Assembly (NCBI RefSeq): GCF_015710575.1
Contig: NZ_CP065373.1
Span: 2,542,001 to 2,606,000, forward strand
Source: Mycolicibacterium mengxianglii
GTDB taxonomy: Bacteria > Actinomycetota > Actinomycetes > Mycobacteriales > Mycobacteriaceae
DNA length: 64,000 bases
Reading direction: 5' to 3'
How positions within the stretch are numbered: the stretch's first letter is position 1; every line of letters starts with the position of its first letter. The notes beneath the pieces are model-generated. The model was not told where the DNA came from, did no database searches, and saw only the letters and a list, made by a program, of their open reading frames with translations. The position numbers were made by a program, and so were the translations under genes. Of the stretch, positions 36,256-45,696 are shown one piece after another.

Positions 36256-36726
36256 ATGGTGCGCATGAATTCTCGCAAGGCGGCATGGTCGGCGGCTCTG
36301 GGCGCTTTCGGCGCGGCCGCCCTTCTCAGCGCGGCGCCCGGGGCGTCGGCTGACCCGCTGATTCCGGTACCGCCGGCACCGGCGGTTGATGCCGCGGCAC
36401 CGCTACCGCCGGCGGCCGCACCCGCCCCCGATCAGCCCGCGGCGCCGGTGTCGCACCTGCCGAGTCTGGACAACCTCCCGCCGGGTGCCACCCTCGCACC
36501 CGCCGGGCCCACCCAGGGTCCCGGGGTGTCCTATCTGCGGGAGCTGTGGCATGCGGTGCAGACCCAGGAGGTCAGTAAAGCCGATGCCGTGCTGCTGCTC
36601 ACGCAGCGACCGATGAGCGCCGACACCCCACCGCCGGTCGGTGTCCCCGCCGGACCTCAGGCACCGCTACCCGTCGCACCCCCGGCGGCCCCAGCACCTC
36701 TGCCACCGGCCGCGCCTGCCGCCTGA
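36256..36726 (+). CDS. secreted Pro/Ala-rich hypothetical protein
   Basis: A 156-residue protein: signal peptide (RKAAWSAALGAFGAAALLSA, cleavage near GASA) and a mature chain of about 120 residues that is mostly Pro and Ala, with one short structured segment (GVSYLRELWHAVQTQEVS). Such proteins in mycobacteria are envelope-associated and of unknown role. ATG 36256 or 36265 could be the start. Its stop abuts that of the convergent secreted protein. Confidence 0.72.
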   Translation: MVRMNSRKAAWSAALGAFGAAALLSAAPGASADPLIPVPPAPAVDAAAPLPPAAAPAPDQPAAPVSHLPSLDNLPPGATLAPAGPTQGPGVSYLRELWHAVQTQEVSKADAVLLLTQRPMSADTPPPVGVPAGPQAPLPVAPPAAPAPLPPAAPAA

Positions 36727-37170
36727 CTATCGGGTGGGGGTGGGCGTCTCCACGACCGAGAACCGCGGCAGCTCGTACTCGACCCAGGTGTCGCGATAGA
36801 TCACCTTGCCGCCCGAGGTGACGAGTAACTGCTGCGGTGTCACGGTGTACGTCGCCCCGTCATTCTGGGCTACGAAGCCCCCGCCGCTGGTGGCCTGGGC
36901 ATCCAGGGTCAACCCCGCTTCATCACTGATGCGCACACCCCGGTACTCGTAGCCGCCTTCGGGCAGTGTGCAGATCGCCACCAGTGAGCGCTTGGTCCGC
37001 CCGTAGGCCACCGCTAATTGCGTGGTGTCGCAATGGGCGTCGGTGCCGACGTAACCCTGCTCGTCGCTGGTGATGCTGGGCTCCGCTGCGGCGACGGCGG
37101 GCAGCAACGCCGTTGCGGCCAGCAGTACACCGGCCCCGGTCGAAGCCAGCAGATGGCGGCCAGTAGGCAT
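36727..37170 (-). CDS. secreted hypothetical protein
   Basis: A 147-residue protein with a Sec signal peptide (HLLASTGAGVLLAATALLPA, cleavage near AAA) and a beta-rich mature domain with two Cys (DAHCDTTQ and AICTLP). No family recognised. The ATG at 37170 follows GGAAG; one at 37191 is possible. It shares a divergent intergenic region with the Rv1891-like gene. Confidence 0.77.
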   Translation of the reverse strand: MPTGRHLLASTGAGVLLAATALLPAVAAAEPSITSDEQGYVGTDAHCDTTQLAVAYGRTKRSLVAICTLPEGGYEYRGVRISDEAGLTLDAQATSGGGFVAQNDGATYTVTPQQLLVTSGGKVIYRDTWVEYELPRFSVVETPTPTR

Positions 37171-37200
37171 AGCGAGGCTTCCTTCGGACATGCGTGGATT

Positions 37201-37223
37201 GGGTGGTTCCAAGCAAACCACCC
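37201..37223. promoter_or_regulatory. perfect 8-bp inverted repeat between two divergent secreted-protein genes
   Basis: GGGTGGTT-N7-AACCACCC, a 23-bp dyad located 30 bp upstream of the 37170 start and 117 bp upstream of the 37340 start. The long perfect arms suggest an operator or a 5' leader hairpin. Confidence 0.45.
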
Positions 37224-37339
37224 TGAACAGCGAATACAGCGCTCATCGGCACCGCGTTTCGCGCAAGAAATCCGAATGTGCGGTGAATCACGGCTCCACA
37301 ACTACGCTCTATCCGACAGCAACCATGCGAGGGGCGATC

Positions 37340-37747
37340 ATGATCCGCGGACTCACCACTGCCGCCGGGGTATTGGCGGCGACCGTCGGGTTGGTCGGAC
37401 CGGGGGGAATGGCCCCCACTGCGGGGGCCATTCCCAATGATCCGGCCATCGAGATGGCTGATGTGCCCAACATGGTCTACGGCGTCGAATTCAGCACCGC
37501 CTGCCACAGTTGGCAGCGGTTCATCTTCGGTCGCGGCAGCAGCGGCCAGACCTATGCGTGCCACTACATCCCGAATCAGTGGCCGCCGGTCTACACCGGA
37601 TTCTGGGTGCACTCACCGCCGCTGTACGGCGTACAGGAAATCGGCGCACCCTGCCCGAACTACCGCAGCTCGGCTGCGCAGTCCATCGACGGGCTGCCGT
37701 TGGAGTGCACCGAATCCCGTGGATGGCAACAGGAGTTCTACGCCTGA
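37340..37747 (+). CDS. secreted hypothetical protein (Rv1891-like)
   Basis: A 135-residue protein with a signal peptide (MIRGLTTAAGVLAATVGLVG, cleavage near AGA-IP) and a mature domain of about 100 residues with four Cys (STACHS, YACHYI, APCPNY, LECTES), probably two disulfides, and many aromatic residues. The length and position just before the Rv1894c-like gene suggest the Rv1891 orthologue (from memory). Function unknown. An alternative ATG lies at 37325. Confidence 0.8.
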   Translation: MIRGLTTAAGVLAATVGLVGPGGMAPTAGAIPNDPAIEMADVPNMVYGVEFSTACHSWQRFIFGRGSSGQTYACHYIPNQWPPVYTGFWVHSPPLYGVQEIGAPCPNYRSSAAQSIDGLPLECTESRGWQQEFYA

Positions 37748-37751
37748 CTCG

Positions 37752-38882
37752 TCAGACCCCGGCTGCCTCATTGAGCTCGTTGAGCCGACCGGTGGCATCC
37801 AGGTACTCCTGCACCCAGCGTTCGATCACCGCGGAGGTCTTCTCCACCTTGGTGAGCTGACCGACCACCTGGCCGACGGGGTTGAACGCCACGTCGACCG
37901 TCTCGTCCGGGTACTTGTGGGTGGCGGCGACCGCCATCCCGGAAACCATGTACTGCAACGGCATTCCGAGCGGCTTCGGGTTGTCGGGGTTTTCCCACGC
38001 CTCGGTCCAGTCGTTGCGCAGCATCCGGGCGGGCTTGCCGGTGAATGACCGGCTGCGTACGGTGTCGCGGCTGGTGGCCTTGGCATAGGCAGCCTGCTGC
38101 ACCGGGGTGTTCTCGGCCTCTTCCACCATCAGCCACTGCGAGCCGGTCCAGGCGCCTTGCGCACCCAGCGCCAGCGCGGCGGCGATCTGAGTGCCGTCAC
38201 CGATGCCGCCGGCCGCCAGCACCGGTACCGGCGCGACCTCCCGGACCACCTGCGGCCACAACACGATGGAACCGATCTCCCCGCTGTGACCGCCGGCCTC
38301 GCCGCCCTGGGCGATGATGATGTCCACGCCGGCGTCGGCGTGCTTGCGCGCCTGTGAGGGCGAGCCGCACAGCGCGGCCACTTTGCGGCCTTCATCGTGA
38401 ATGTGTTTGATCATGTCCGCCGGCGGGGTGCCCAGCGCATTGGCGATCAGCGTCATCTTCGGGTGGCGCAGAGCGATTTCGACCTGAGGGGTGGCAGTGG
38501 CCTCGGTCCAGCCGAGCAGCTGCAGGGCATTGTCGTCGCTGTCATCGATGGGCACACCGTGATCGGCGAGAAGTTTCTTGGCGAAGTCCAGGTGTCCGGC
38601 CGGCACCATCGACTGCAGCGTCGTGGTGAGCTCCTCGGCCGACATGTTGGAATCCATGCCCTCGTATTTGTTGGGGATCACGATGTCCACGCCGTACGGG
38701 TGATCGCCGATGTTCTCGTCGATCCAGTTCAGCTCGATCTCGAGCTGTTCGGGGCTGAAGCCCACCGCTCCCAGCACCCCGAAGCCGCCGGCCTTGCTGA
38801 CTGCGACCACCACGTCGCGGCAGTGGGTGAACGCGAAGATCGGGACGTCGATGCCCAGTTGATCGCAGAGGGGAGTGTGCAT
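37752..38882 (-). CDS. nitronate monooxygenase-like flavoprotein (Rv1894c-like)
   Basis: A 376-residue FMN-dependent TIM-barrel protein of the 2-nitropropane dioxygenase family: PIFAFTHCRDVVVAVSKAGG at the start, FMN-site IIAQGGEAGGHSG and VLAAGGIGDGTQIAAALALG. The length equals that of M. tuberculosis Rv1894c, which I recall as a KstR regulon member. A KstR-type box lies 31 bp upstream. A role in sterol or lipid catabolism is therefore likely, though the natural substrate is unknown. Confidence 0.9.
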   Translation of the reverse strand: MHTPLCDQLGIDVPIFAFTHCRDVVVAVSKAGGFGVLGAVGFSPEQLEIELNWIDENIGDHPYGVDIVIPNKYEGMDSNMSAEELTTTLQSMVPAGHLDFAKKLLADHGVPIDDSDDNALQLLGWTEATATPQVEIALRHPKMTLIANALGTPPADMIKHIHDEGRKVAALCGSPSQARKHADAGVDIIIAQGGEAGGHSGEIGSIVLWPQVVREVAPVPVLAAGGIGDGTQIAAALALGAQGAWTGSQWLMVEEAENTPVQQAAYAKATSRDTVRSRSFTGKPARMLRNDWTEAWENPDNPKPLGMPLQYMVSGMAVAATHKYPDETVDVAFNPVGQVVGQLTKVEKTSAVIERWVQEYLDATGRLNELNEAAGV

Positions 38883-38913
38883 AGGAGAAGTCCTTGCTCA
38901 GGTCGGACAGAAC

Positions 38914-38927
38914 TGGAACGTGTTCTA
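38914..38927. promoter_or_regulatory. KstR-type box upstream of the Rv1894c-like gene
   Basis: TGGAACGTGTTCTA fits TnnAACnnGTTnnA and is close to the best known KstR sites. It lies 31 bp upstream of the monooxygenase ATG and 84 bp from the divergent GNAT start. Confidence 0.8.
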
Positions 38928-39011
38928 GTTTAGTGCCTACCTCCGGCCGGTGTTCACGGGCTGCGGGAAATCGCGAACCTGAGGCACTGCGGGCTGCTCT
39001 AGTCTTGCGGG

Positions 39012-39680
39012 ATGACCGACCAAGATATTGCTGCCCTCCGCCGGGAGATCTCCGAGGCCCTCCTGACGGCGCTGGACCGCCGCCACGACGTGCTCGACGC
39101 GATCGTCGAGGCCGAAGACCAGCCCGCCGCGGTCGCCAAGATCGCTGAGCTGCTCGGCATCTCCGCGCGCGGCGCCGAAGCGGTGGTGGGTCTGTCGTTC
39201 GATCGCCTGACCCGGCAGTCCCGGCGCACCATCGCCAAAGAACTCGAAGACGTCAACAGTCAACTGAGCTTCCTGCTCGGCGAGCGGCCCGCCAGCCTGG
39301 ACGAGAGCCTCACGCTGCGACCGTTCGACGGTGACAACGACCGCGACATCTTCGCCGCCCGGACTCAGGACATCGGCGCCGCCGGCGACGGTTCCGGCGC
39401 CCCCGCCGGAGGTCTTGACGACGAGATCGGCGCCGCCCTGTCCCGGGTGCACGCCGAGGAGGCGGCCTGGTTCGTCGCGCTGGAAGGCTCCGAGAAGGTC
39501 GGCATGGTGTTCGGCGAACTCGTCGACGGCGAGGTCAACGTCCGGGTCTGGATCCACCCCGACCACCGCAAGAAGGGCTACGGGACCGCCGCGCTGCGCC
39601 GCTCGCGTACTGAGATGGCGTCGTACTTCCCGGCGGTACCGATGGTGGTTCGCACACCGGCAGCCGTGCCGGCCACATAG
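39012..39680 (+). CDS. GNAT acetyltransferase with GyrA-tower-like N-terminal domain
   Basis: A 222-residue two-part protein. Residues 8-95 ([19 protein letters not shown], then [21 protein letters not shown] and LEDVNSQL, shown in pieces) resemble the coiled-coil tower segment of DNA gyrase A, where the pattern is ALD..DEVI..IR..LL.I...QAQAILD..LRRL. Residues 105-222 are a GNAT fold with the acetyl-CoA loop [10 protein letters not shown]. The target is unknown; gyrase interaction is only suggested by the N-terminal resemblance. It is followed by cinA after 20 bp. Confidence 0.8.
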   Translation: MTDQDIAALRREISEALLTALDRRHDVLDAIVEAEDQPAAVAKIAELLGISARGAEAVVGLSFDRLTRQSRRTIAKELEDVNSQLSFLLGERPASLDESLTLRPFDGDNDRDIFAARTQDIGAAGDGSGAPAGGLDDEIGAALSRVHAEEAAWFVALEGSEKVGMVFGELVDGEVNVRVWIHPDHRKKGYGTAALRRSRTEMASYFPAVPMVVRTPAAVPAT

Positions 39681-39700
39681 TCCTGCGTAGTCTCGCGTGC

Positions 39701-40963
39701 GTGACTGTGCGCGCGGGCATCGTGGTGACCGGAACCGAGGTACTGACCGGACGGGTACAGGATCGTAACGGTCCGTGGCTGGCCGACCGCCTGCTCGAAC
39801 TCGGCATCGAACTGGCGCACATCACCTTGTGCGGAGACCGTCCCGAGGACATCGAGGCGCAGTTGCGGTTCCTGGCCGCCGAGGGGGTCGACCTCATCAT
39901 CACCAGCGGCGGGCTGGGCCCGACGGCCGATGACATGACAGTGGCCGTCGTGGCCCGGTTCTGCGCCCGCGAGCTGGTGCTGGACGCCGAACTCGAGGAC
40001 AAGATCGCCGGCATCCTGCGCAGGCTCAGTAGCGCCCGGGGCCGCACGGTGGACTTCGAGGCCGTCCTCGCCGCCAATCGCAAACAGGCGTTGGTCCCGG
40101 CCGGGGCGGTGGTTCTCGACCCGGTTGGGACCGCACCGGGGGTGGTCGTACCGGGTGAACCCTTGGTCGTGGTGCTGCCGGGCCCGCCGCGGGAACTGCA
40201 GCCGATGTGGCGGACCGCGGTGCAGACACCCGAGGTCCAGCACGCCATCGCCGGCCGCACCCATTACGAGCAGTCGACGGTGCGCATGTTCGGGCTGCCG
40301 GAATCGGAGCTGGCCGAGACCTTGCGCGACGCGCAGACGACGGTCGCCGGATTCGAGCGCCTGGAGATCACCACGTGTCTGCGCCGCGGTGAGCTCGAGA
40401 TCGTCACCCGCTACGAGCCTGCGGCCCAACCGGTGTACGCCGCGCTTCTGGATCTGTTGCGGGCGCGCCACGGTGATGCCGTGTTCTCCACCGACGGCGC
40501 GCTGATCGACGACCAGGTCGCCGCGCTGCTGACAGGGCGCACCATCGCCACCGCTGAATCCTGCACTGCGGGACTGATCGCGGCGCGACTGGCAGACGAG
40601 CCGGGCTGTTCAGCGTATCTGCTGGGGTCGGTGGTGTCTTATGCGAATTCGGCGAAAACCGAACTGCTGGGCGTGGATTCGGCCCTGATCGCCGAGCACG
40701 GGGCGGTGTCGGCACCGGTGGCCGAGGCCATGGCCGCCGGTGCGCTGGCGCGTTTCGGCGCGGATACCGCGGTGGCGGTCACCGGAATCGCCGGTCCCGG
40801 TGGGGGAACAGAGGACAAGCCGGTCGGGACGGTGTGCTTCTGTGTGCGCACGTCTGACGGACGTTCGATCACCCGGACCACCCGGCTACCGGGTGGGCGC
40901 GCCGACGTCCGGGAACGTTCGACCACAGTGGCGATGCATCTGCTGCGGCGGTTACTGACCTAG
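39701..40963 (+). CDS. cinA: CinA-family protein (nicotinamide mononucleotide deamidase-like)
   Basis: A 420-residue protein with an N-terminal molybdopterin-binding-like COG1058 domain (about 1-170; [17 protein letters not shown] and [14 protein letters not shown]) and a C-terminal CinA domain (about 262-415; [17 protein letters not shown] and [18 protein letters not shown]). In other bacteria these carry ADP-ribose pyrophosphatase and NMN deamidase activities for pyridine nucleotide recycling. It matches Rv1901 in context. The GTG at 39701 follows the GNAT gene closely. Confidence 0.94.
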   Translation: MTVRAGIVVTGTEVLTGRVQDRNGPWLADRLLELGIELAHITLCGDRPEDIEAQLRFLAAEGVDLIITSGGLGPTADDMTVAVVARFCARELVLDAELEDKIAGILRRLSSARGRTVDFEAVLAANRKQALVPAGAVVLDPVGTAPGVVVPGEPLVVVLPGPPRELQPMWRTAVQTPEVQHAIAGRTHYEQSTVRMFGLPESELAETLRDAQTTVAGFERLEITTCLRRGELEIVTRYEPAAQPVYAALLDLLRARHGDAVFSTDGALIDDQVAALLTGRTIATAESCTAGLIAARLADEPGCSAYLLGSVVSYANSAKTELLGVDSALIAEHGAVSAPVAEAMAAGALARFGADTAVAVTGIAGPGGGTEDKPVGTVCFCVRTSDGRSITRTTRLPGGRADVRERSTTVAMHLLRRLLT

Positions 40964-40972
40964 CCGCGTACC

Positions 40973-42442
40973 TCAGCTCCCGGCACCCAGCCACGCAGGC
41001 GGTCGGCGCCCGGCCCACGGAGCGGCCTTCTCCAACTGGGCGGCCAGTTGCAGCAGGACCGTCTCGTCGGACGCCATCAGTTGCACTCCGATCGGAAGTC
41101 CGTCCTCGGTGCTGCCCATCGGCAGCGAGATCGCCGCCCAGCCGGTCACATTCGCCAACGTCGTCCACCCGGTGGTGGCGAACTCGACGTCGAAGAAGGC
41201 CCGGGTGCTCCCGCGCGGCTGATCCAGCAGTGCGTAACCCGGCGGCGGGGTCAGCAATGTCGGCACCAGCAGTACCTCGTGGCCGGCCATGCCCGCGGCG
41301 AACCGCCGGGTCTGAGCATGCACCGCGCTGATGGCTTCGGCGTAGGCGAGGCCGGTGGTGTGGAATCCCTCGCGCACCATTTCCCATGTGCTGGGCTCGA
41401 ATTCGTCCTCGTGTGGTGGGCGGCCCAGGACTTCGGTGGCCAGCGCGTGCAATTGGACGTTGCTGACGGTGTGCAGCACAGCGATCGCGTCGGCCACCGC
41501 GTCGGCGTCGATGTCGGGCGCCCCGGGCGTGACGTGGTGGCCGAGTTCGGTGAGCAGCCGCGCGGTGTCCTCCACCGCGGCCACTACCCGGGGGTCGGTG
41601 GTGGGCCCGGGAAATGGTGAGGCGGTGGCCATCAGCAACCGAACTCCGTTGGGCGCTAACTGAAGTGAGTCGAGAAAACTGGTGGCGGGCAGCGGGGCGG
41701 TGTACGGGTCGCCGGGTGCGGTGCCCGTCACCGCGTCCAGCAGTGCGGCGCTGTCGCGGACTGTACGGGTCAGTGCGTGTTCGTTGACCAGTCCCTCCAG
41801 CCCGTGCCCGCTGCCGGGGGCGAAGGACGTCCGGCCGCGGCGGGGCTTGAGGCCGACCAGCCCGCAGCACGACGCGGGCACCCGGATCGAGCCGGTGCCG
41901 TCACCGCCGGAGGCGGCCGGCACCACTCCGGCGGCGACGGCTGCGGCCGATCCGCCGCTGGAGCCACCCGGGGTGACCGCGGTGGACCACGGATTCACCG
42001 TCGGCCCGAACAACGACGGCTCGGTCGTGCAGTGGTTGCCCCACTCCGGGGTGTTGGTCTTGCCGAACACCACCAACCCGGCATCCAGATAGCGGTCCAC
42101 GATCCACGCCGTCTCGGTGGCGATGTGAGTGCGCAACGCGCGTGAGCCCATCGCCTCCGGGGTTCCGGCCAGCGATGCCCCGAGATCCTTGAGCAGGAAG
42201 GGAACTCCCGCCAGCGGCCCGGCATCGCCGCCGCGCAGCGCACCGCCTGCATCGAGTGCGGCCGCCTGCGTGCGGGCGCGGTCGAACAGGTCGGTGACCA
42301 CTGCGTTCAACCCGCGCGTCGCCTCCAGCCGGATCAGGGCCGCCTCGAGCAACTCGACCGCTGACACGTCTGCGGTGGCGGCCAGTCGGGCTTGCCCGAC
42401 GGCATCGACATCGGCGAGTTCGAACGCTGACTTTGAATCCAT
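40973..42442 (-). CDS. amidase signature family enzyme
   Basis: A 489-residue amidase. The Ser-cisSer-Lys triad is visible: Lys in FLLKDLGAS (about 86), cis-Ser and nucleophile Ser in the Gly/Ser-rich [16 protein letters not shown] segment (about 160-175). Such enzymes hydrolyse aliphatic or aromatic amides in the cytoplasm. The ATG at 42442 starts [15 protein letters not shown]; the longer frame belongs to the regulator gene. It ends 10 bp from cinA's stop, convergent, and follows the AraC gene in the same direction. Confidence 0.92.
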   Translation of the reverse strand: MDSKSAFELADVDAVGQARLAATADVSAVELLEAALIRLEATRGLNAVVTDLFDRARTQAAALDAGGALRGGDAGPLAGVPFLLKDLGASLAGTPEAMGSRALRTHIATETAWIVDRYLDAGLVVFGKTNTPEWGNHCTTEPSLFGPTVNPWSTAVTPGGSSGGSAAAVAAGVVPAASGGDGTGSIRVPASCCGLVGLKPRRGRTSFAPGSGHGLEGLVNEHALTRTVRDSAALLDAVTGTAPGDPYTAPLPATSFLDSLQLAPNGVRLLMATASPFPGPTTDPRVVAAVEDTARLLTELGHHVTPGAPDIDADAVADAIAVLHTVSNVQLHALATEVLGRPPHEDEFEPSTWEMVREGFHTTGLAYAEAISAVHAQTRRFAAGMAGHEVLLVPTLLTPPPGYALLDQPRGSTRAFFDVEFATTGWTTLANVTGWAAISLPMGSTEDGLPIGVQLMASDETVLLQLAAQLEKAAPWAGRRPPAWLGAGS

Positions 42443-42480
42443 GGCCGGGATCTTCCGGCTTTCGCGCCTACTCGGCAACC

Positions 42481-43290
42481 TCAGACGTCGGCGTCGGTGC
42501 CGGTGACCCGGCGCCGGTACGATGACGGCGTTTCGCCGGCGAACTGTGCGAACGCCCGGGTGAAGGAGCTGACGCTGTCGAAGCCGACGGCGGTCGAGGT
42601 CTCGCGGACCGTCTGTTCGGGGGCGGCCAGCAGCGCCATGGCACGCAGCATTCTGGTGTGCATCAGGTAGGTGCGCCACGACAGTCCCAAGCTGTCCTGG
42701 AAGAGCCTGCGCAGAGTGCGTTCCGACACCGACACCGCCCGGCTGACGTCCTCGATGGTCACCGAGTCGAGGTGGGCTTTGGTGTAGGTGGTCGCCGCCT
42801 CGACGATGGGATTCTGCGATGTCGGCAGGCTCAGCGGCGCTTCGTGATCCAGCGCCTCGGCGACCAGGTCCGCCATGGTGCGGAAGAAGCCGTCGGATTG
42901 CGGGCACCCCACCGGACGTTCGATGGGCCAGCGCAATGCGTAGATCATCATTTCCCGGATCAGTGGCGAGACCGCCAGGATGCGGGCCCGGTCGCCACCG
43001 TCGGCGATCAGCGTGGGATCGAACATCACCGCAACCGTCCGCACGTCGGGGTTCATGATCGCCTGGTGGTCCAGCCCGGCGGGAATCCAGGCGGCTTGCT
43101 GTGGCGGCAGCAGATAGTGCGCGGAGTTGGTTTCCACTTCGACGACTCCGTGCAGCGCGTACTCGATCTGATGTACGTCATGGGAGTGCCATCCGGTGAT
43201 CAGTGCCTCGCCCTCGTAGAGGTAGCTGCCACCGAGCGCGCGGCCGCTTCGGCGCAAGTCGATGACCCGATGTGCATGACGGTCCGCCAT
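42481..43290 (-). CDS. AraC-family transcriptional regulator
   Basis: A 269-residue regulator with an N-terminal cupin (about 25-100; WHSHDVHQIEYALHG holds the metal-type histidines) and C-terminal double helix-turn-helix (about 165-265; TIEDVSRAVSVSERTLRRLF and VRETSTAVGFDSVSSFTRAF). It is followed after 38 bp by an amidase gene and is divergent from an amidohydrolase gene, so it probably controls one or both. The ATG at 43290 was chosen; 43338 is an alternative. Confidence 0.9.
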   Translation of the reverse strand: MADRHAHRVIDLRRSGRALGGSYLYEGEALITGWHSHDVHQIEYALHGVVEVETNSAHYLLPPQQAAWIPAGLDHQAIMNPDVRTVAVMFDPTLIADGGDRARILAVSPLIREMMIYALRWPIERPVGCPQSDGFFRTMADLVAEALDHEAPLSLPTSQNPIVEAATTYTKAHLDSVTIEDVSRAVSVSERTLRRLFQDSLGLSWRTYLMHTRMLRAMALLAAPEQTVRETSTAVGFDSVSSFTRAFAQFAGETPSSYRRRVTGTDADV

Positions 43291-43363
43291 GTTGGCCGCT
43301 TCGGATAAGACTCTGGCCGATGACGCAGAGACGGTCATGGATTCACACGGTACTACTTGGAAC

Positions 43364-44635
43364 ATGAAGACCGACGACCTGATTCTCGTGAGTATTGACG
43401 ACCATGTGGTGGAACCGCCCGACATGTTCCTCAACCACGTGCCGGAGAAGTACAAGTCCGAGGCGCCGATCGTCGTCACCGATGACAATGGCGTCGACCA
43501 GTGGATGTATCAGGGCCGCCCGCAAGGCGTCAGCGGACTCAATGCGGTGGTGTCCTGGCCGCCGGAGGAATGGGGCCGTGACCCTGCCGGTTTCGCCGAG
43601 ATGCGTCCGGGCGTCTACGACGTGCACGAGCGGGTCCGGGACATGAGCCGCAACGGCATCCTGGCGTCGATGTGTTTTCCCACCTTCACCGGTTTCTCCG
43701 CGCGGCACCTCAACATGCACCGCGAAGACGTCACGCTGGTGATGGTCTCGGCGTACAACGACTGGCACATCGACGAGTGGGCGGGCTCCTACCCGGGCCG
43801 CTTCATCCCGATCGCGGTGTTGCCGACGTGGAACCCCGAAGCGATGTGCAACGAGATCCGCCGGGTGGCGGCCAAGGGTTGCCGGGCGGTGACAATGCCC
43901 GAACTGCCCCACCTCGAAGGGCTGCCGAGCTACCACGACGGTGACTACTGGGGTCCGGTTTTCCGGACACTCTCCGAGGAGAACGTGGTGATGTGCCTGC
44001 ACATCGGCACCGGCTTCGGGGCGATCAGCATGGCGCCCAACGCGCCGATCGACAACCTGATCATCCTCGCCACCCAGGTGTCGGCCATGTGCGCGCAGGA
44101 CCTGTTGTGGGGGCCGGCGATGCGCAGCTATCCGGACCTGAAGTTCGCCTTCTCCGAGGGCGGGATCGGCTGGATCCCCTTCTATCTGGACCGCAGCGAC
44201 CGCCACTACACCAACCAGAAGTGGCTGCGCCGCGATTTCGGCGACAAACTGCCCAGCGACGTGTTCCGTGAGCATTCGCTGGCCTGCTACGTCACCGACA
44301 AGACGTCGCTGAAACTGCGCCACGAGATCGGCATCAACAACATCGCCTGGGAGTGCGACTACCCGCACTCGGACTGCTTCTGGCCCGATGCGCCCGAACA
44401 GGTGCTCGCCGAACTCAACGCCGCCGGCGCCGACGACTCCGACATCAACAAGATCACCTGGGAGAACTCCTGCCGATTCTTCGGCTGGGATCCGTTCACG
44501 CACACCGCACGCGAGGATGCGACGGTCGGCGCGCTGCGGGCGACGGCCACCGATGTGGACACCTCGATCAAGCCGCGCAAGGAGTGGGCGCGACTGTACG
44601 ACGAGAAGCAGTTCGCGACGACCCGGAGTCGCTGA
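43364..44635 (+). CDS. amidohydrolase family 2 (ACMSD-like) protein
   Basis: A 423-residue metal-dependent hydrolase/decarboxylase of the amidohydrolase_2 family: VSIDDHVVEPPDMF with the metal-site DDH variant, HIGTGFG, FAFSEGGIGWIPFYLDR, and WECDYPHSDCFWP with late metal Asp/His. Actinobacterial members with this start occur in aromatic and steroid ring degradation, but their reactions are mostly unknown. The ATG at 43364 gives MKTDDLILVSIDDH, the usual start; 43337 is possible. It is divergent from the AraC gene. Confidence 0.9.
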   Translation: MKTDDLILVSIDDHVVEPPDMFLNHVPEKYKSEAPIVVTDDNGVDQWMYQGRPQGVSGLNAVVSWPPEEWGRDPAGFAEMRPGVYDVHERVRDMSRNGILASMCFPTFTGFSARHLNMHREDVTLVMVSAYNDWHIDEWAGSYPGRFIPIAVLPTWNPEAMCNEIRRVAAKGCRAVTMPELPHLEGLPSYHDGDYWGPVFRTLSEENVVMCLHIGTGFGAISMAPNAPIDNLIILATQVSAMCAQDLLWGPAMRSYPDLKFAFSEGGIGWIPFYLDRSDRHYTNQKWLRRDFGDKLPSDVFREHSLACYVTDKTSLKLRHEIGINNIAWECDYPHSDCFWPDAPEQVLAELNAAGADDSDINKITWENSCRFFGWDPFTHTAREDATVGALRATATDVDTSIKPRKEWARLYDEKQFATTRSR

Positions 44636-44646
44636 CGGCCGGCGTC

Positions 44647-45081
44647 TCAGCCAGGCAGTATCGACTCACCCTCGACGCGAATGGCTTTGGCCTCCAGCGG
44701 CTTTGTCGCCGGCCCAGTGGCGACCGTGCCGTCGAGGTTGAACTTGCTGCCGTGACAGGGGCAGTTGATGGTGCCGTCGGACACCGAGTTCACCCGGCAG
44801 CCGGCGTGGGTGCAGACGGTCGAAAAGCCTTTGAACTCGCCGCTGGCCGGCTGCGTCAGGACGATGTCCTCGACGATGATGCCGGATCCGACCGGCACGT
44901 CGGCGGTGCCGGCCAACGCCGCGGGCGCCGATCCAGGTTCGGCGCTGGTCTCGGCGGCGGAGTCCTGACTGTAGGTGGAGCAGGCGGTGGCGGTGAAGGC
45001 CGCAACGCCTACGCCGAGGCCGCACAGGAACTGCGGCCGGGACAGGTGAAGGTCGCGGCCGGGAGAATCGGGAGCTGTCAT
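44647..45081 (-). CDS. Rieske [2Fe-2S] lipoprotein
   Basis: A 144-residue protein: N-terminal hydrophobic signal with lipobox-like TATAC (C34) after LSRPQFL, an Ala/Ser linker, then a Rieske fold. Cluster ligands C90/H92 (CTHAGC) and C107/H110 (CPCHG) and the disulfide pair C95/C109 are all present. It is probably anchored on the outer face of the membrane. It is the last gene of a three-gene operon with a membrane protein and an anchored hypothetical, which suggests an extracytoplasmic electron-transfer unit. Confidence 0.93.
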   Translation of the reverse strand: MTAPDSPGRDLHLSRPQFLCGLGVGVAAFTATACSTYSQDSAAETSAEPGSAPAALAGTADVPVGSGIIVEDIVLTQPASGEFKGFSTVCTHAGCRVNSVSDGTINCPCHGSKFNLDGTVATGPATKPLEAKAIRVEGESILPG

Positions 45082-45105
45082 GAGGGAATCCTCTTCCTCG
45101 TAAGG

Positions 45106-45696
45106 TCAGATCGTCAGGCCTTTGAGCTGGAAAAACCACAACGCCGAGGTCAACCAGGTGTAGACGAGCACGAAAAACAGCAACCCGCCGGCGATGGGCA
45201 GCACCCACGCCGCGAGCCGCGCTCTGGTCAGCAGCACCATTTTGGTCACGAACGCGCCGTAGAAGAAGCAGCCGAACAGGGAGTGGAACAGCACCCGCTG
45301 ATCGCCGGTCTGGAAGCCCAGCGCGTAGAGGCAGTGCACTGCCACCGGGACGCTGGCCAGCACGGCCAACCGGCCTGACCAGATGTGTGCACTGCGCAGC
45401 CATGATGGGGTTCGCGCCCGAGGTAACAACCGGTACATGGCCATTGCCGAGAGCAGTTGGAACACCCCCAGTGCCACCGCGACAGTGGCCAACCATGACT
45501 TGACGGCCGCGGGGCTGGAGAAGCCGGCGATGTTCAGAGCGAAGAACCGCGGTTCGTGCACCTGGGCGTAGGCCCCCAGCGCCACTGCCACCAGAGCGCC
45601 GGCCAGGACCGCGCCGAGCGCGCCGGCCGCCGAGCCGTGTGAGGCCGGGCGTACCGCGGCGACGGTGTCAGCGTCACTGTCGATCTCACTGTGCAT
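45106..45696 (-). CDS. multi-helix membrane protein (DUF6529-type), possible cytochrome b-like partner of the Rieske protein
   Basis: A 196-residue protein with a polar N-terminus and about five membrane helices. Helix positions with histidine (AHIWSGRLAVLASVPVAVHC, then LYALGF, and FHSLFGCFFYGAF) resemble the His spacing of haem-b membrane proteins such as ferric-reductase-like and cytochrome b561-like families, so haem binding is plausible but unproven. It overlaps the upstream gene by 11 bp and precedes the Rieske gene by 24 bp. Confidence 0.8.
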   Translation of the reverse strand: MHSEIDSDADTVAAVRPASHGSAAGALGAVLAGALVAVALGAYAQVHEPRFFALNIAGFSSPAAVKSWLATVAVALGVFQLLSAMAMYRLLPRARTPSWLRSAHIWSGRLAVLASVPVAVHCLYALGFQTGDQRVLFHSLFGCFFYGAFVTKMVLLTRARLAAWVLPIAGGLLFFVLVYTWLTSALWFFQLKGLTI

